From Streptomyces sp. NBC_00239 (GTDB taxonomy: Bacteria; Actinomycetota; Actinomycetes; Streptomycetales; Streptomycetaceae), in NCBI RefSeq assembly GCF_036194065.1, contig NZ_CP108095.1:7378001-7442000 (forward strand): a stretch of DNA of 64,000 bases. Direction: 5' to 3'. Both the position numbers and the translations under genes were made by a program. Positions 49,407 through 57,699 of this stretch are shown one piece after another. The notes under the pieces were generated by a model, which had not been told where the DNA came from, searched no databases, and was given only the letters and a program-made list of their open reading frames with translations. How positions within the stretch are numbered: position 1 is the first letter of the stretch; every line of letters starts with the position of its first letter.

Positions 49407-50899
49407 TCGGGCGAGGTTAGTGGCTCCAGGCGTCCCGCAGGAGTGGCCGCGCGGCCCGTGTCGGCCCCGCCGACGGCCGCGATCGCCGCGAGGTCCGGCG
49501 GCCGGTGGGCGAACCATCGCAGGTCCGCCTCCAGTTGGGCGGCGAGCGAGATCAGCAGCGGCTCACCGTGCGCGGGCCCCAGCAACTGCGCGCCGAGCGG
49601 CAGGCCGTCGGGGGAGAAGCCGGCCGGCACGTTCACCGCGGGCCAGCCCAGCACGTTCCACGTCCACGCGTACGGGCAGGCCGCGATCATCGCCCGGTCC
49701 GTCTCCAGCGCGCTCAGCCCCGACAGCGAGCCGATCCGGGGCGCGGCGGTGGCCGTCGTCGGGGTGAGGACCACGTCGAAGCGTCCGAAGATCTCCCCGA
49801 TCCGCCGGTGCAGCAGCGCCTCCGAGCGCCGCGCCAGCCGCAGCGGCGCCCCGCCCAGCAGCCGGCCCGTACGGGCGGCCTCCCGGGTCCGCGGATCCAG
49901 CAGCGCGGGATCCGGCACCCGCTCCGCCCACTCCCGCACCCCGCCCGTGGCCCGCGGCACGAAGGTCAGCCCGATCTGCCCGTACCTCGGGTCGGCGGGC
50001 ACCACCTCGTGCCCCAGCGCCTCCAGCCGCCCGGCCAGCCGCTCCACCGCCGCGCGCACCACCGGATCCAGCGCCTTGGGCGTCGCCGTGAACGGCATCC
50101 GGAAGGACAGCGCGATCCGCAGCCGCCGCGGCTCCCGGCGGGCCGCGGCGAGGGCCTCCACCGGCGGCGGCCGGTGCAGCTCGCCGGGGTGCTGCCCGCT
50201 CGCAGCGTCCAGCAGCAGCGCCGCGTCCGCGACCGTGCGCGCCAGCACCCCGTTGACCGTGATGCCCTGGAAGGCCTCCGGCTCCGGCCAGGTCGAGATC
50301 CGCCCGCGCTGCGGTTTGATCCCCACCAGATGCGTCCACGCCGCGGGGATCCGTACCGAGCCCGCGCCGTCGGAGCCCAGCGCCGCCGGCACCAGACCGG
50401 CCGCCACCGCCGCCGCGGAACCCCCCGAGGAGCCGCCGGGGGTGTGCCCTGGATGCCACGGGTTGCGGGTGTCACCGAAGGCCGGGCCCTCCGTCACCGG
50501 CCACTGGCCCAGCTCCGGGGTGTTGGTCTTCCCCACGATCACGGCCCCGGCCGCGCGCAGCCGCCGTACCGCCTCGCTGTCGGCGGCCTTGGGCGGGAAC
50601 GCGCCGGGGCAGCCGAAGGCGGTCGGCTCCCCGGCCACGTCCATGTCGTCCTTCACGGCGAGCGGCACCCCGAGCAGCGGCAGCCGCTCCCCGGCCGCGC
50701 GCTGCCGGTCCCGCTCGGCGGCCTCGGCGAGCGCGGCCTCCCGGCGCACGATCCGGAACGCGTTCAGCACGGGCTGCGCGGCGTCGATCCGCGCCAGCGC
50801 CTGCCGGGTCAGCTCGGTGGCGGACACCTCTCCCCGGTCCAGCGCCCGTACCGTCTCCAGCAGGCCTGCCGCGTGAGCCGCGGCACTCGAATCCGCCAT
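49403..50899 (-). CDS. Amidase (amidase signature family)
   Basis: 498-aa amidase with the Ser-cisSer-Lys machinery: Lys83 in VPLAVKDDMD, the GGSSGGSAAA loop (155-164) and nucleophile Ser181 in GSDGAGSVRIPA. Such enzymes hydrolyse amides to acids. This is a stand-alone member rather than GatA, because no gatB or gatC is near and the C-terminus is short. ATG 50899 follows GGGGGAGG. It is coupled to the downstream PemK-like gene. An operator-like palindrome lies just upstream. Confidence 0.87.
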   Translation of the reverse strand: MADSSAAAHAAGLLETVRALDRGEVSATELTRQALARIDAAQPVLNAFRIVRREAALAEAAERDRQRAAGERLPLLGVPLAVKDDMDVAGEPTAFGCPGAFPPKAADSEAVRRLRAAGAVIVGKTNTPELGQWPVTEGPAFGDTRNPWHPGHTPGGSSGGSAAAVAAGLVPAALGSDGAGSVRIPAAWTHLVGIKPQRGRISTWPEPEAFQGITVNGVLARTVADAALLLDAASGQHPGELHRPPPVEALAAARREPRRLRIALSFRMPFTATPKALDPVVRAAVERLAGRLEALGHEVVPADPRYGQIGLTFVPRATGGVREWAERVPDPALLDPRTREAARTGRLLGGAPLRLARRSEALLHRRIGEIFGRFDVVLTPTTATAAPRIGSLSGLSALETDRAMIAACPYAWTWNVLGWPAVNVPAGFSPDGLPLGAQLLGPAHGEPLLISLAAQLEADLRWFAHRPPDLAAIAAVGGADTGRAATPAGRLEPLTSPE

Positions 50900-50906
50900 C
50901 GGACCT

Positions 50907-50944
50907 CCCCCGTTACCGATCGGTAGGGCCGACAGTAACGGGGG
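50907..50944. promoter_or_regulatory. Nested palindromes upstream of the amidase
   Basis: Outer arms CCCCCGTTAC (50907-50916) and GTAACGGGGG (50935-50944) are a perfect 10-bp inverted repeat. TACCGATCGGTA (50914-50925), a perfect 12-bp palindrome of a type favoured by TetR proteins, overlaps the left arm. The element sits between the MFS gene's 3' end and the amidase start, so it could be an operator, a terminator or both. Confidence 0.5.
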
Positions 50945-51085
50945 AGCGCGCCGGGCGTCAGGCCCATCCGTCCAACGAGGTCGTGAACCCTTCGCGGTCG
51001 TCCCGGTGAAGGGTGCGCCCGGCGCCCAAGACCGAACGGACCTCGAATCCGCGGTCGTTGAGGAGCGCGGCCCGCCCCCGCCCCC

Positions 51086-52336
51086 TCAGCGCACCGAGCG
51101 GATCGGCTTGACGGCGAGCGCGCCCGCCACGGACAGCACGGCGGCCACCACGAACAGCGCGGTGTAGCCGCCGCTCACGGAGACGATCAAGGACGCGATG
51201 AACGGCGCGACGATCTGCGGCCCGGCATTGGCGATGTTGAGCACTCCCATGTCGCGGGCGGCGTCCTCGGCCCGCGGCAGGACCATCGTCACCAGGGCCG
51301 TGTCCACGGCCATGTAGCAACCGAAGCCCAGACCGTTGACCACAGCGAACGCGAGCATCGCGGTCCAGCCGGCGGAGAGCGCGGGGATCAGCAGACCCAG
51401 CGCCGAGAGCAGCGCCGAGGCCCCGACCAACAGCTTGCGCCGGTCGTATCGGTCCGAGAGCCAGCCGCCGAGCACCGTCGAGACCACCATGGCGACGCTG
51501 GTCAGCGGCATCATCACGGCCACCGCCCGCTCGGGCTCCATGCCCTGCGGCAGCCGGGTGTGGTCCTGGAGGACGTACAGCTGGTACGCGCTGACCGAGA
51601 AGTAGCCGAGCACCAGCAGGGCCCGTCCGATGAACGCCCAGCGGAAGTCGTGCTCGCGCAGCGCGTCCGTGAAGGCGGCGAGCTGCGCCCGGACCGGCAG
51701 CGGCGCCCGGGCGGGCATCCGCCGCTCCGCGGTGCAGGTGGTGAACAGCACCGCGGAGACCGCCACGATCGCGCCGAACAGCAGGTAGCCGGTGCGGTAG
51801 TGGTCCGAGAACGCCGCGCCGAGCAGCGCGCCGACCGTGGAGCCGAAGGGCAGTCCGAGGCCCACCGCCGCCGAGGCCCTGCCGCGCGCGGCCACCGGCA
51901 CCCGGTCGGGGACCACGGAGGTGATCGCGGCCTGGTAGGTGTTCATGACGGCCTGGCCGAGGCACCAGGCGATGGTGATCAGCAGGATGGTGTCGGCGAG
52001 GCCGAGCAGCAGCATCGCGGGCACGGCGAGCAGGCCGGCGCCCAGGATCCACGGATTGCGCCGTCCGGTGCGGTCGGAGAGGGCGCCCGCCACCGGGTTG
52101 AACACGGTCGCGAAGATAGCGGAGACCCCCGCGATCAGGCCGAAGTTCGCGACCTTGTGCGCCGGGTCGATCTCCTCGACCTGGAGGGCCAGCAGGACGC
52201 CCGCGACGCCGATGTAGAGCGCGTACATCGCGGTGTTGCCGAGGAGCAGCAGGGGCAGGAGGCCGCGCGCGGGCTTGGCGTCCGGGGGTGGGGAGGCGGC
52301 CGGGGCGGTGCCGGTGCCGGGGGAGGAAAGGGCCAC
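51086..52336 (-). CDS. MFS transporter
   Basis: 416-aa integral membrane protein with about 12 helices. The MFS loop signature after helix 2 is NPVAGALSDRTGRRNPWIL, with its second-half counterpart GGWLSDRYDRRKLL. GTG 52336 is chosen because GGAGGG lies at ideal spacing; upstream codons translate regulatory DNA. It is divergent from a LacI-family gene, suggesting sugar or related uptake under that repressor. Substrate not evident. Confidence 0.82.
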   Translation of the reverse strand: MALSSPGTGTAPAASPPPDAKPARGLLPLLLLGNTAMYALYIGVAGVLLALQVEEIDPAHKVANFGLIAGVSAIFATVFNPVAGALSDRTGRRNPWILGAGLLAVPAMLLLGLADTILLITIAWCLGQAVMNTYQAAITSVVPDRVPVAARGRASAAVGLGLPFGSTVGALLGAAFSDHYRTGYLLFGAIVAVSAVLFTTCTAERRMPARAPLPVRAQLAAFTDALREHDFRWAFIGRALLVLGYFSVSAYQLYVLQDHTRLPQGMEPERAVAVMMPLTSVAMVVSTVLGGWLSDRYDRRKLLVGASALLSALGLLIPALSAGWTAMLAFAVVNGLGFGCYMAVDTALVTMVLPRAEDAARDMGVLNIANAGPQIVAPFIASLIVSVSGGYTALFVVAAVLSVAGALAVKPIRSVR

Positions 52337-52448
52337 GATGCCCTCCAGGGCAGGGGGTTCGGATACGAGGGGAAGCGCGCGGTGCGGGGTGGCCGCGCTC
52401 GCGGAGCCGTCAGGGCAGGGATGGTGGTGACGGCGGTGACCGACGTGA

Positions 52449-52473
52449 TTACACGTGTCAATGAATCGTGTAA
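52449..52473. promoter_or_regulatory. Operator-like inverted repeat between MFS and lacI genes
   Basis: TTACACG (52449-52455) and CGTGTAA (52467-52473) form a perfect 7-bp inverted repeat with an 11-bp spacer; ACACGTGT (52451-52458) is a further palindrome. The element lies 72 bp before the LacI-family start and 112 bp before the MFS start, in an A+T-richer patch that probably contains both promoters. Confidence 0.5.
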
Positions 52474-52545
52474 CCACTGTGTAGCATTCGTTTCTGGCCA
52501 TCCGCCAGACCTCGGCACCGGCCGGTCTGGAAAGATGCGACGGCA

Positions 52546-53661
52546 ATGTCACAGCAACCGAAACCGCAGGCAGCCGCACCGGCCGCACCGGCAACCTCCG
52601 CCGCCCCGCCCGCCCCGTCCCGGACCGTGGGGAGCGCGCCCGCCGGATCCGCGTCCGCCGCGTCCGCCGCGTCCGCGCCGACCAGCGCCGACGTGGCCCG
52701 GCTGGCCGGCGTCTCGCGCGCGACCGTCTCGTACGTGCTCAACAACGCCGAGGCCGTCCGGATCAGCGAGCCCACTCGCCGCAAGGTCCGCGAGGCCGCC
52801 GAAGAGCTCGGCTACGTCCCGCACGCCGCGGCCCGCAGCCTGCGCGCAGGGCACACCCGGATCGTGCTGCTGCCCACCGCCCACGTGCCCGTCGGCCCGC
52901 TCTACAGCCGCTTCCTCAGCGAACTCCAGTGGGCGCTGCGCCGCCTCGACTACACCGTCGTCCAGTACGGCAGCCTCGGCCTGACCGGCGACCAGGCCGC
53001 CCGCGCCTGGGCGGAACTGCGCCCGGTCGCGGTGATCTCCCTCGGCGAGATCGCCCTCTCGCCCCGCAACGTCGACACCCTCAAGCGGGCCGGCGCCCGG
53101 GCCGTGATCACCCTCGGACCCGAGCGGGTGGCCGGGGCGCACGCGCTCGTCATCGACCAGCGCGAGGTCGGCGCCCGCGCCGCCGCCCACCTCCTGGAGC
53201 GCGGCCGCCGCCGCATCGGCGTGGTCGTCCCCGAGGAGGAGGGCTTCGACATGTTCTCCGCCCCCCGCCTCGAAGGCGTACGCGCGGCCGCCGCGGAGGC
53301 CGGCGCCGAGGTCACGGCGCTGCCCATGGCCTACACCGAGGAGTCCGCGGCCCGCCTCGCCGCGCGCCGCGCGGAGCTGGGCCTGGACGCCGTGTTCGCG
53401 TACAACGACGAGTACGCGATGCTGCTGATGCGGGCCCTCCAGGACGCCGGCACCGCCATCCCCGACGAGGTGGCCGTCATGGGCGCCGACGACCTGCTCC
53501 TCGGCCGCCTGCTGCGCCCGCGCCTGAGCACCGTACGGATCGACCTGCCCGGCGGGGACCGGCTCGCCGGCCTCGTCGACCGGCTGGTGCGGGAATCCGC
53601 CGGGGCCACCGAGCGGCACGACCTGATGGCCGCCCACGCGGTGGCCCGCGAGTCCACCTGA
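52546..53661 (+). CDS. LacI family transcriptional regulator
   Basis: 371-aa repressor. After an Ala/Pro/Ser-rich extension of ~45 residues comes the LacI HTH (TSADVARLAGVSRATVSYVLNNAEAVRISEPTRRKVREAAEELGYVPHAAARSLRAG), then a periplasmic-binding-protein-like effector domain ending with GADDLLLGRLLRPRLSTVRID. ATG 52546 is used, although an internal start nearer the HTH is possible. Divergent from the MFS gene, which it probably controls through the inverted repeat at 52449-52473. Confidence 0.87.
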   Translation: MSQQPKPQAAAPAAPATSAAPPAPSRTVGSAPAGSASAASAASAPTSADVARLAGVSRATVSYVLNNAEAVRISEPTRRKVREAAEELGYVPHAAARSLRAGHTRIVLLPTAHVPVGPLYSRFLSELQWALRRLDYTVVQYGSLGLTGDQAARAWAELRPVAVISLGEIALSPRNVDTLKRAGARAVITLGPERVAGAHALVIDQREVGARAAAHLLERGRRRIGVVVPEEEGFDMFSAPRLEGVRAAAAEAGAEVTALPMAYTEESAARLAARRAELGLDAVFAYNDEYAMLLMRALQDAGTAIPDEVAVMGADDLLLGRLLRPRLSTVRIDLPGGDRLAGLVDRLVRESAGATERHDLMAAHAVAREST

Positions 53662-53821
53662 CGCGGGGCCGCCGCCCGTGCCCGAGGACGCAACCCTCGG
53701 CCCTGCCGGCCGACCGTGGCGCACCCCCGGCTTCGCCGAGACCCTGAGGGGCACCTCCAGCCTCGCCGGCTGCCCGTGGCGCCCTCCGGCTTCGCCGGCA
53801 CCCGTGGGGCAAATCCCAGCG

Positions 53822-54148
53822 TCGCCGGCGTTTGAGGCGCGTGTCCGGGCGGAGCCCGGCTGACCCCGCGCACCCTTCAGCCCCTCCGGCGCTTGAGGAG
53901 CGGGTCCGGGCGGAGCCCGGTGCCCGGCGTCAGCCGGGTTGTCCGTTGGGGCTCCGCCCCAAACCCCGCGCCTCAAACGCCGGCGAGGCTGGATTGGGCG
54001 CTGCCCAGGCCCGCGCCTCAAACGCCGGCGAGGCTGGATTGGGCGCTGCCCAGGCCCGCGCCTCAAACGCCGGAGAGGCTGGGTGGGCGCTGCCCAGGCC
54101 CCGGGCCTCAAACGCCGGCGAGGCTGGAAGTTGCGCCCCAGGGCATCG
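53822..54148. repeat. Dispersed inverted-repeat element, copy 3, with 45-bp tandem units
   Basis: The 701-bp gap 53662-54362 contains forward arms (near 53825 and 53886), a segment nearly identical to 21.36-21.53 kb, and four tandem 45-bp units starting at 53969, 54014, 54059 and 54104 whose core is CCTCAAACGCCGGCGAGGCT. Degenerate ~33-bp CGGCGAGGC units run on to ~54230. The frame is open through the repeats, but I see no evidence of a gene. The part before 53822 has similar short Gly/Arg-like motifs (CTTCGCCG). Confidence 0.8.
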
Positions 54149-54276
54149 GCGAGGCCGGGGGTTGCGCAGCAGGGCGCCGGCGAGGCGGGAAGTCGCACCC
54201 GAGGCGCCGGCGAGGCTGGGGGTTGCGCCGCGCGGCGCCGGGCCCGCCGCGAGGCGACCGAATGTCCGGTCGGGCG

Positions 54277-54332
54277 TTGACACGGCACGCCGGCCGGACG
54301 GAGACTGCGGGCGCGTCGACCAGGACGCGCCC
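54277..54332 (+). promoter_or_regulatory. Promoter and operator-like repeat of the thiolase gene
   Basis: TTGACA (54277-54282) and GAGACT (54301-54306), 18 bp apart, form a plausible promoter. GGGCGCGTC-6 nt-GACGCGCCC (54309-54332) overlaps the expected start of transcription as a perfect 9-bp inverted repeat. This suggests repression by a dimeric regulator not encoded in the window. Confidence 0.4.
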
Positions 54333-54362
54333 GACCCGCACGGATCCGCCCAGGAGACCCCG

Positions 54363-55547
54363 ATGAGCATCCGCGACGTGTACATCGTCGACGCCGTACG
54401 CACCCCGATCGGCAAGTTCGGCGGCGCGTACGCCGGGGTCCGGCCCGACGACCTGGCCGCGCACGTCGTGCGCGCGCTGGTGGACCGCACGCCCGAGCTC
54501 GACCCGTCCCGGATCGACGACGTCGTCTTCGGCGACGCGAACGGCGCGGGCGAGGACAACCGCGACGTGGCCCGCATGGCCGTGCTGCTCGCCGGACTGC
54601 CCGTCAGCGTCCCCGGCGTGACCGTCAACCGGCTGTGCGGCTCCGGCCTGGAGGCCGTGATCCAGGCCGCCCGCGCCATCGCCCTCGGTGACGCGTCCGT
54701 CGCCATCGCGGGCGGCGTCGAGTCCATGACCCGCGCGCCCTTCGTGGTGCCGAAGCCCGAACGCGCCTTCCCCGCCGGACACCAGCAGATGTGGTCCACC
54801 ACGCTGGGCTGGCGCATGACGAACCCGCGGATGCCCGAGGAGTGGACCGTCTCCCTCGGCGAGGGCGCCGAACTCGTCGCCGACAAGCACGGCATCGGCC
54901 GCGAGGCGCAGGACGCCTTCGCCCTCGACAGCCACCGCAAGGCGGCCGCCGCCTGGGCCGCCGGGCTCTACGACGGCGAGGTCGCCCCCTACCCGGGCGT
55001 GGACCTGCTGCGCGACGAATGCATCCGGGAATCCTCCACCCCGGAGGCGCTGGCCAGGCTGAAGCCGGCCTTCCGGCCCGACGGCACGGTCACCGCGGGG
55101 AACGCCTCCCCGCTCAACGACGGCGCCGCGGCCCTGCTGCTCACCGACGAGGAGGGGCTGCGCGCCACCGGCCGGGAGCCGCTCGCCCGGATCCGCACCT
55201 CCGCCGTCACCGGCATCGAGCCGCAGCTCTTCGGCCTCGGCCCGGTCGACGCCGTCCAGCGGGCCTTGACCAAGGCCGGCCGCGGCTTCTCCGACCTCAC
55301 CGTCTTCGAACTGAACGAGGCCTTCGCGGCCCAGGCGCTGGGCTGCCTCGCCGAGTGGCCCGACCTGGACCCGGCCGTGGTCAACCAGCGCGGCGGCGCC
55401 ATCGCGCTCGGGCACCCGCTCGGCGCCTCGGGCGCCCGGCTCGCCGGTTCCGTGGCCCACCAGCTCGCCGCCGCCGGATCGGGCACCGGCCTGGCCGCGC
55501 TGTGCATCGGCGTCGGCCAGGGCATCGCCCTCGTCCTGGAGCGCTGA
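54363..55547 (+). CDS. Acetyl-CoA acyltransferase (PcaF/PaaJ-like thiolase)
   Basis: 394-aa true thiolase with all catalytic residues: Cys92 (NRLCGSG), His351 (GHPLGASG) and Cys381 (CIGVGQG). The N-terminal pattern VDAVRTPIGKFGGAYAGVRPDDLAAH and GDANGAGEDNRDVARMA match beta-ketoadipyl-CoA thiolases (PcaF), which finish aromatic-acid breakdown to succinyl-CoA and acetyl-CoA. ATG 54363 follows AGGAG. It is followed by an aldehyde dehydrogenase gene that also suits aromatic substrates. A general 3-ketoacyl-CoA thiolase is the alternative. Confidence 0.87.
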   Translation: MSIRDVYIVDAVRTPIGKFGGAYAGVRPDDLAAHVVRALVDRTPELDPSRIDDVVFGDANGAGEDNRDVARMAVLLAGLPVSVPGVTVNRLCGSGLEAVIQAARAIALGDASVAIAGGVESMTRAPFVVPKPERAFPAGHQQMWSTTLGWRMTNPRMPEEWTVSLGEGAELVADKHGIGREAQDAFALDSHRKAAAAWAAGLYDGEVAPYPGVDLLRDECIRESSTPEALARLKPAFRPDGTVTAGNASPLNDGAAALLLTDEEGLRATGREPLARIRTSAVTGIEPQLFGLGPVDAVQRALTKAGRGFSDLTVFELNEAFAAQALGCLAEWPDLDPAVVNQRGGAIALGHPLGASGARLAGSVAHQLAAAGSGTGLAALCIGVGQGIALVLER

Positions 55548-55734
55548 CCGCGGCCCGGCCCCGCCCGTCCGCGACCGGGGCGACCCGCCCGCCCCGGTCG
55601 CGGCCGCCGGCCGCCGTGGATCATTTCAGGTCACCAACTGCCTTATAAGTGAACGGTTTTGGCAACGCCCGCTGGCTACCATGGCGCGCGTGCCCGAACC
55701 CCCGCCGGGCCCGCGACGACCGGAGGCCCGCACC

Positions 55735-57174
55735 ATGCCGCTGCTCGACCCGACGACCTGGCAGGACGGCCACGACCGCACCGGCGGCACCGCCCCGGTC
55801 ACCGAACCGGCCACCGGCGACACCCTCGCCACCGTCCGGCTCGCCGCCCCCGCCGACGTGGCCGCCGCGGCCGCCCGCGCCGAGAGCGCCCAGCGCGACT
55901 GGGCCCGCACCCCGCACACCGAACGGGCCGCCGTCCTGCGCCGGGCCGGCGACCTGTTCACCGAGCACGCCGGGGAACTCACCACCTGGCTGGTCCGCGA
56001 ATCCGGCTCGATCCCCGGCAAGGCCGCCTTCGAGCTGCACGTCGCCGCCCAGGAGTGCTACGAGGCCGCCGCCCTGGCCTCCCGCCCCGCCGGCCAGGTC
56101 CTGCCGAGCGAGGCTCCCAGGCTCTCGTACACCCGCCGGGTGCCGGCCGGCGTGGTCGGCGTCATCGCGCCGTTCAACGCCCCGCTGATCCTGTCGATCC
56201 GCTCGGTGGCCCCCGCCCTCGCGCTCGGCAACGCGGCCCTGCTCAAGCCGGACGTACGCACCGCCGTGTGCGGCGGGCTGGCCCTGGCCGCGGTGTTCGA
56301 GGCCGCCGGACTGCCCGACGGGCTGCTGCACGTGCTGCCCGGCGGGGCCGCCACCGGCCGCGCCCTCGTCGACGAACCCCGGGTGCGGGTCCTGTCGTTC
56401 ACCGGCTCCACCGCCACCGGCCGGGCCGTCGGCGAAGCCGCCGGACGCGCCCTCAAGCGCGCCCACCTGGAGCTCGGCGGCAACTCGGCGCTGATCGTGC
56501 TCGAAGACGCCGACGTCGAGGCCGCCGTCGGCCAGGCCACCTGGGGCTCCTTCTTCCACCAGGGCCAGATCTGCATGACCGCGGGCCGCCACCTCGTGCA
56601 CGCCTCCCTGTACGACGCCTACGTGGAGCTGCTCGCGACCCGCGCCGAGGCCCTCGCCGTCGGCGACCCGTACCGCGCGCAGGTGCACCTCGGCCCGCTC
56701 ATCGACGCGGGCCAGCGCGACCGGGTGCACGCCCTCGTCGAGGCCAGCACCGCCGCGGGCGCCAAGCTCGTCGCCGGCGGCACCCACACGGACCTCTACT
56801 ACCGGCCCACCGTCCTCGCGGGCGCCGACGACGACACCCCGGCCTACGCGCAGGAGGTCTTCGGCCCGGTCGCCCCCGTCCGTTCCTTCCGCACCCTGGA
56901 GGAGGCCGCCGAGCTCGCCGCGGCCGGCCCCTACGGGCTCTCCCTGGGCATCGTCACCCGCGACACCGCCCGCGGCCTCGACCTCGCCGACCGCATCCCC
57001 ACCGGCATCGCCCACATCAACGACCAGACCGTCAACGACGAGGCCGTCGCCCCCTTCGGCGGAGTCGGGGCCTCCGGCACCGGCGCCCGGTTCGGCGGCG
57101 AGGCCAACCTCGACGCCTTCACCGAACTGCGCTGGACCACGGTCCGCCGCGAGCCCGCCGGGCACCCGTTCTGA
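55735..57174 (+). CDS. Aldehyde dehydrogenase, benzaldehyde-dehydrogenase-like
   Basis: 479-aa NAD(P)-dependent aldehyde dehydrogenase. Catalytic Cys280 (GQICMTAGR) and Glu246 (LELGGNSALIV) are present, and the C-terminal AVAPFGGVGASGTGARFGG is characteristic of benzaldehyde/vanillin-type enzymes. ATG 55735 is chosen because CGGAGG lies eight bases upstream, although an in-frame ATG exists at 55681. The A+T-richer stretch 55621-55660 (CTTATAAGT) probably holds the promoter. With the upstream PcaF-like thiolase it suggests use of aromatic aldehydes. Confidence 0.87.
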   Translation: MPLLDPTTWQDGHDRTGGTAPVTEPATGDTLATVRLAAPADVAAAAARAESAQRDWARTPHTERAAVLRRAGDLFTEHAGELTTWLVRESGSIPGKAAFELHVAAQECYEAAALASRPAGQVLPSEAPRLSYTRRVPAGVVGVIAPFNAPLILSIRSVAPALALGNAALLKPDVRTAVCGGLALAAVFEAAGLPDGLLHVLPGGAATGRALVDEPRVRVLSFTGSTATGRAVGEAAGRALKRAHLELGGNSALIVLEDADVEAAVGQATWGSFFHQGQICMTAGRHLVHASLYDAYVELLATRAEALAVGDPYRAQVHLGPLIDAGQRDRVHALVEASTAAGAKLVAGGTHTDLYYRPTVLAGADDDTPAYAQEVFGPVAPVRSFRTLEEAAELAAAGPYGLSLGIVTRDTARGLDLADRIPTGIAHINDQTVNDEAVAPFGGVGASGTGARFGGEANLDAFTELRWTTVRREPAGHPF

Positions 57175-57278
57175 GACACCCCGCCGGGCACCCGCTCCGA
57201 GGCACCCGGAATAGCCGGGACCGGGCCGCGGTTGTCCCCGACGGCTGCGCCCGCACACGAGGAAAGAGGGACGACGCA

Positions 57279-57659
57279 ATGGCCACCGTAGAACTCACCA
57301 AGGACAACTTCGACGAGACGGTCAGCACGAACGGATTCGTGCTCATCGACTTCTGGGCGTCCTGGTGCGGTCCGTGCCGGCAGTTCGCCCCGGTCTTCGA
57401 GAAGGCCTCCGAGGCCCACCCCGACCTCGTCTTCGCCAAGGTCGACACCGAGGCCCAGCAGGAGCTCGCCGCCGCCTTCGAGATCCGCTCCATCCCCACC
57501 CTGATGATCATCCGGGACCAGGTCGCGGTGTTCGCCCAGCCCGGCGCCCTGCCCGAGAACCTCCTGGAGGACGTCATCGGCCAGGCCCGCGCCCTCGACA
57601 TGGACGAGGTGCGGGCGAAGATCGCGGAAGCGGCGGGAAACGGCGCGGCGGACGCCTGA
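57279..57659 (+). CDS. trxA: Thioredoxin
   Basis: 126-aa thioredoxin with the classical active site FWASWCGPCRQF (Cys30, Cys33) and the cis-proline loop IRSIPTLMII. The C-terminus has an extra ~15-residue Ala/Gly-rich helix. It is a cytoplasmic disulfide reductant. ATG 57279 follows GGAAAGAGGG. It precedes a disulfide-type flavin oxidoreductase gene by 40 nt, which may be co-transcribed. Confidence 0.92.
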   Translation: MATVELTKDNFDETVSTNGFVLIDFWASWCGPCRQFAPVFEKASEAHPDLVFAKVDTEAQQELAAAFEIRSIPTLMIIRDQVAVFAQPGALPENLLEDVIGQARALDMDEVRAKIAEAAGNGAADA

Positions 57660-57699
57660 ACCGCGTGCGCGTCCGCGCCGGTTCCCCGAGACTGTCCCC

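Noticed and set aside
53969..54148. CRISPR array
   Set aside because: Units are contiguous tandem copies with no unique spacers, and there are no cas genes in the window.
53893..54366. An open frame through the 45-bp repeat array encoding repeated LKRRRGWIGRCPG units
   Set aside because: The frame is open only because 45 is divisible by three. There is no start context, and the same DNA is a dispersed intergenic repeat.
55640..55668. A KstR-like site before the aldehyde dehydrogenase gene (GTGAACGGTTTTGG)
   Set aside because: The half-sites are one base too close, and the outer T and A are missing.
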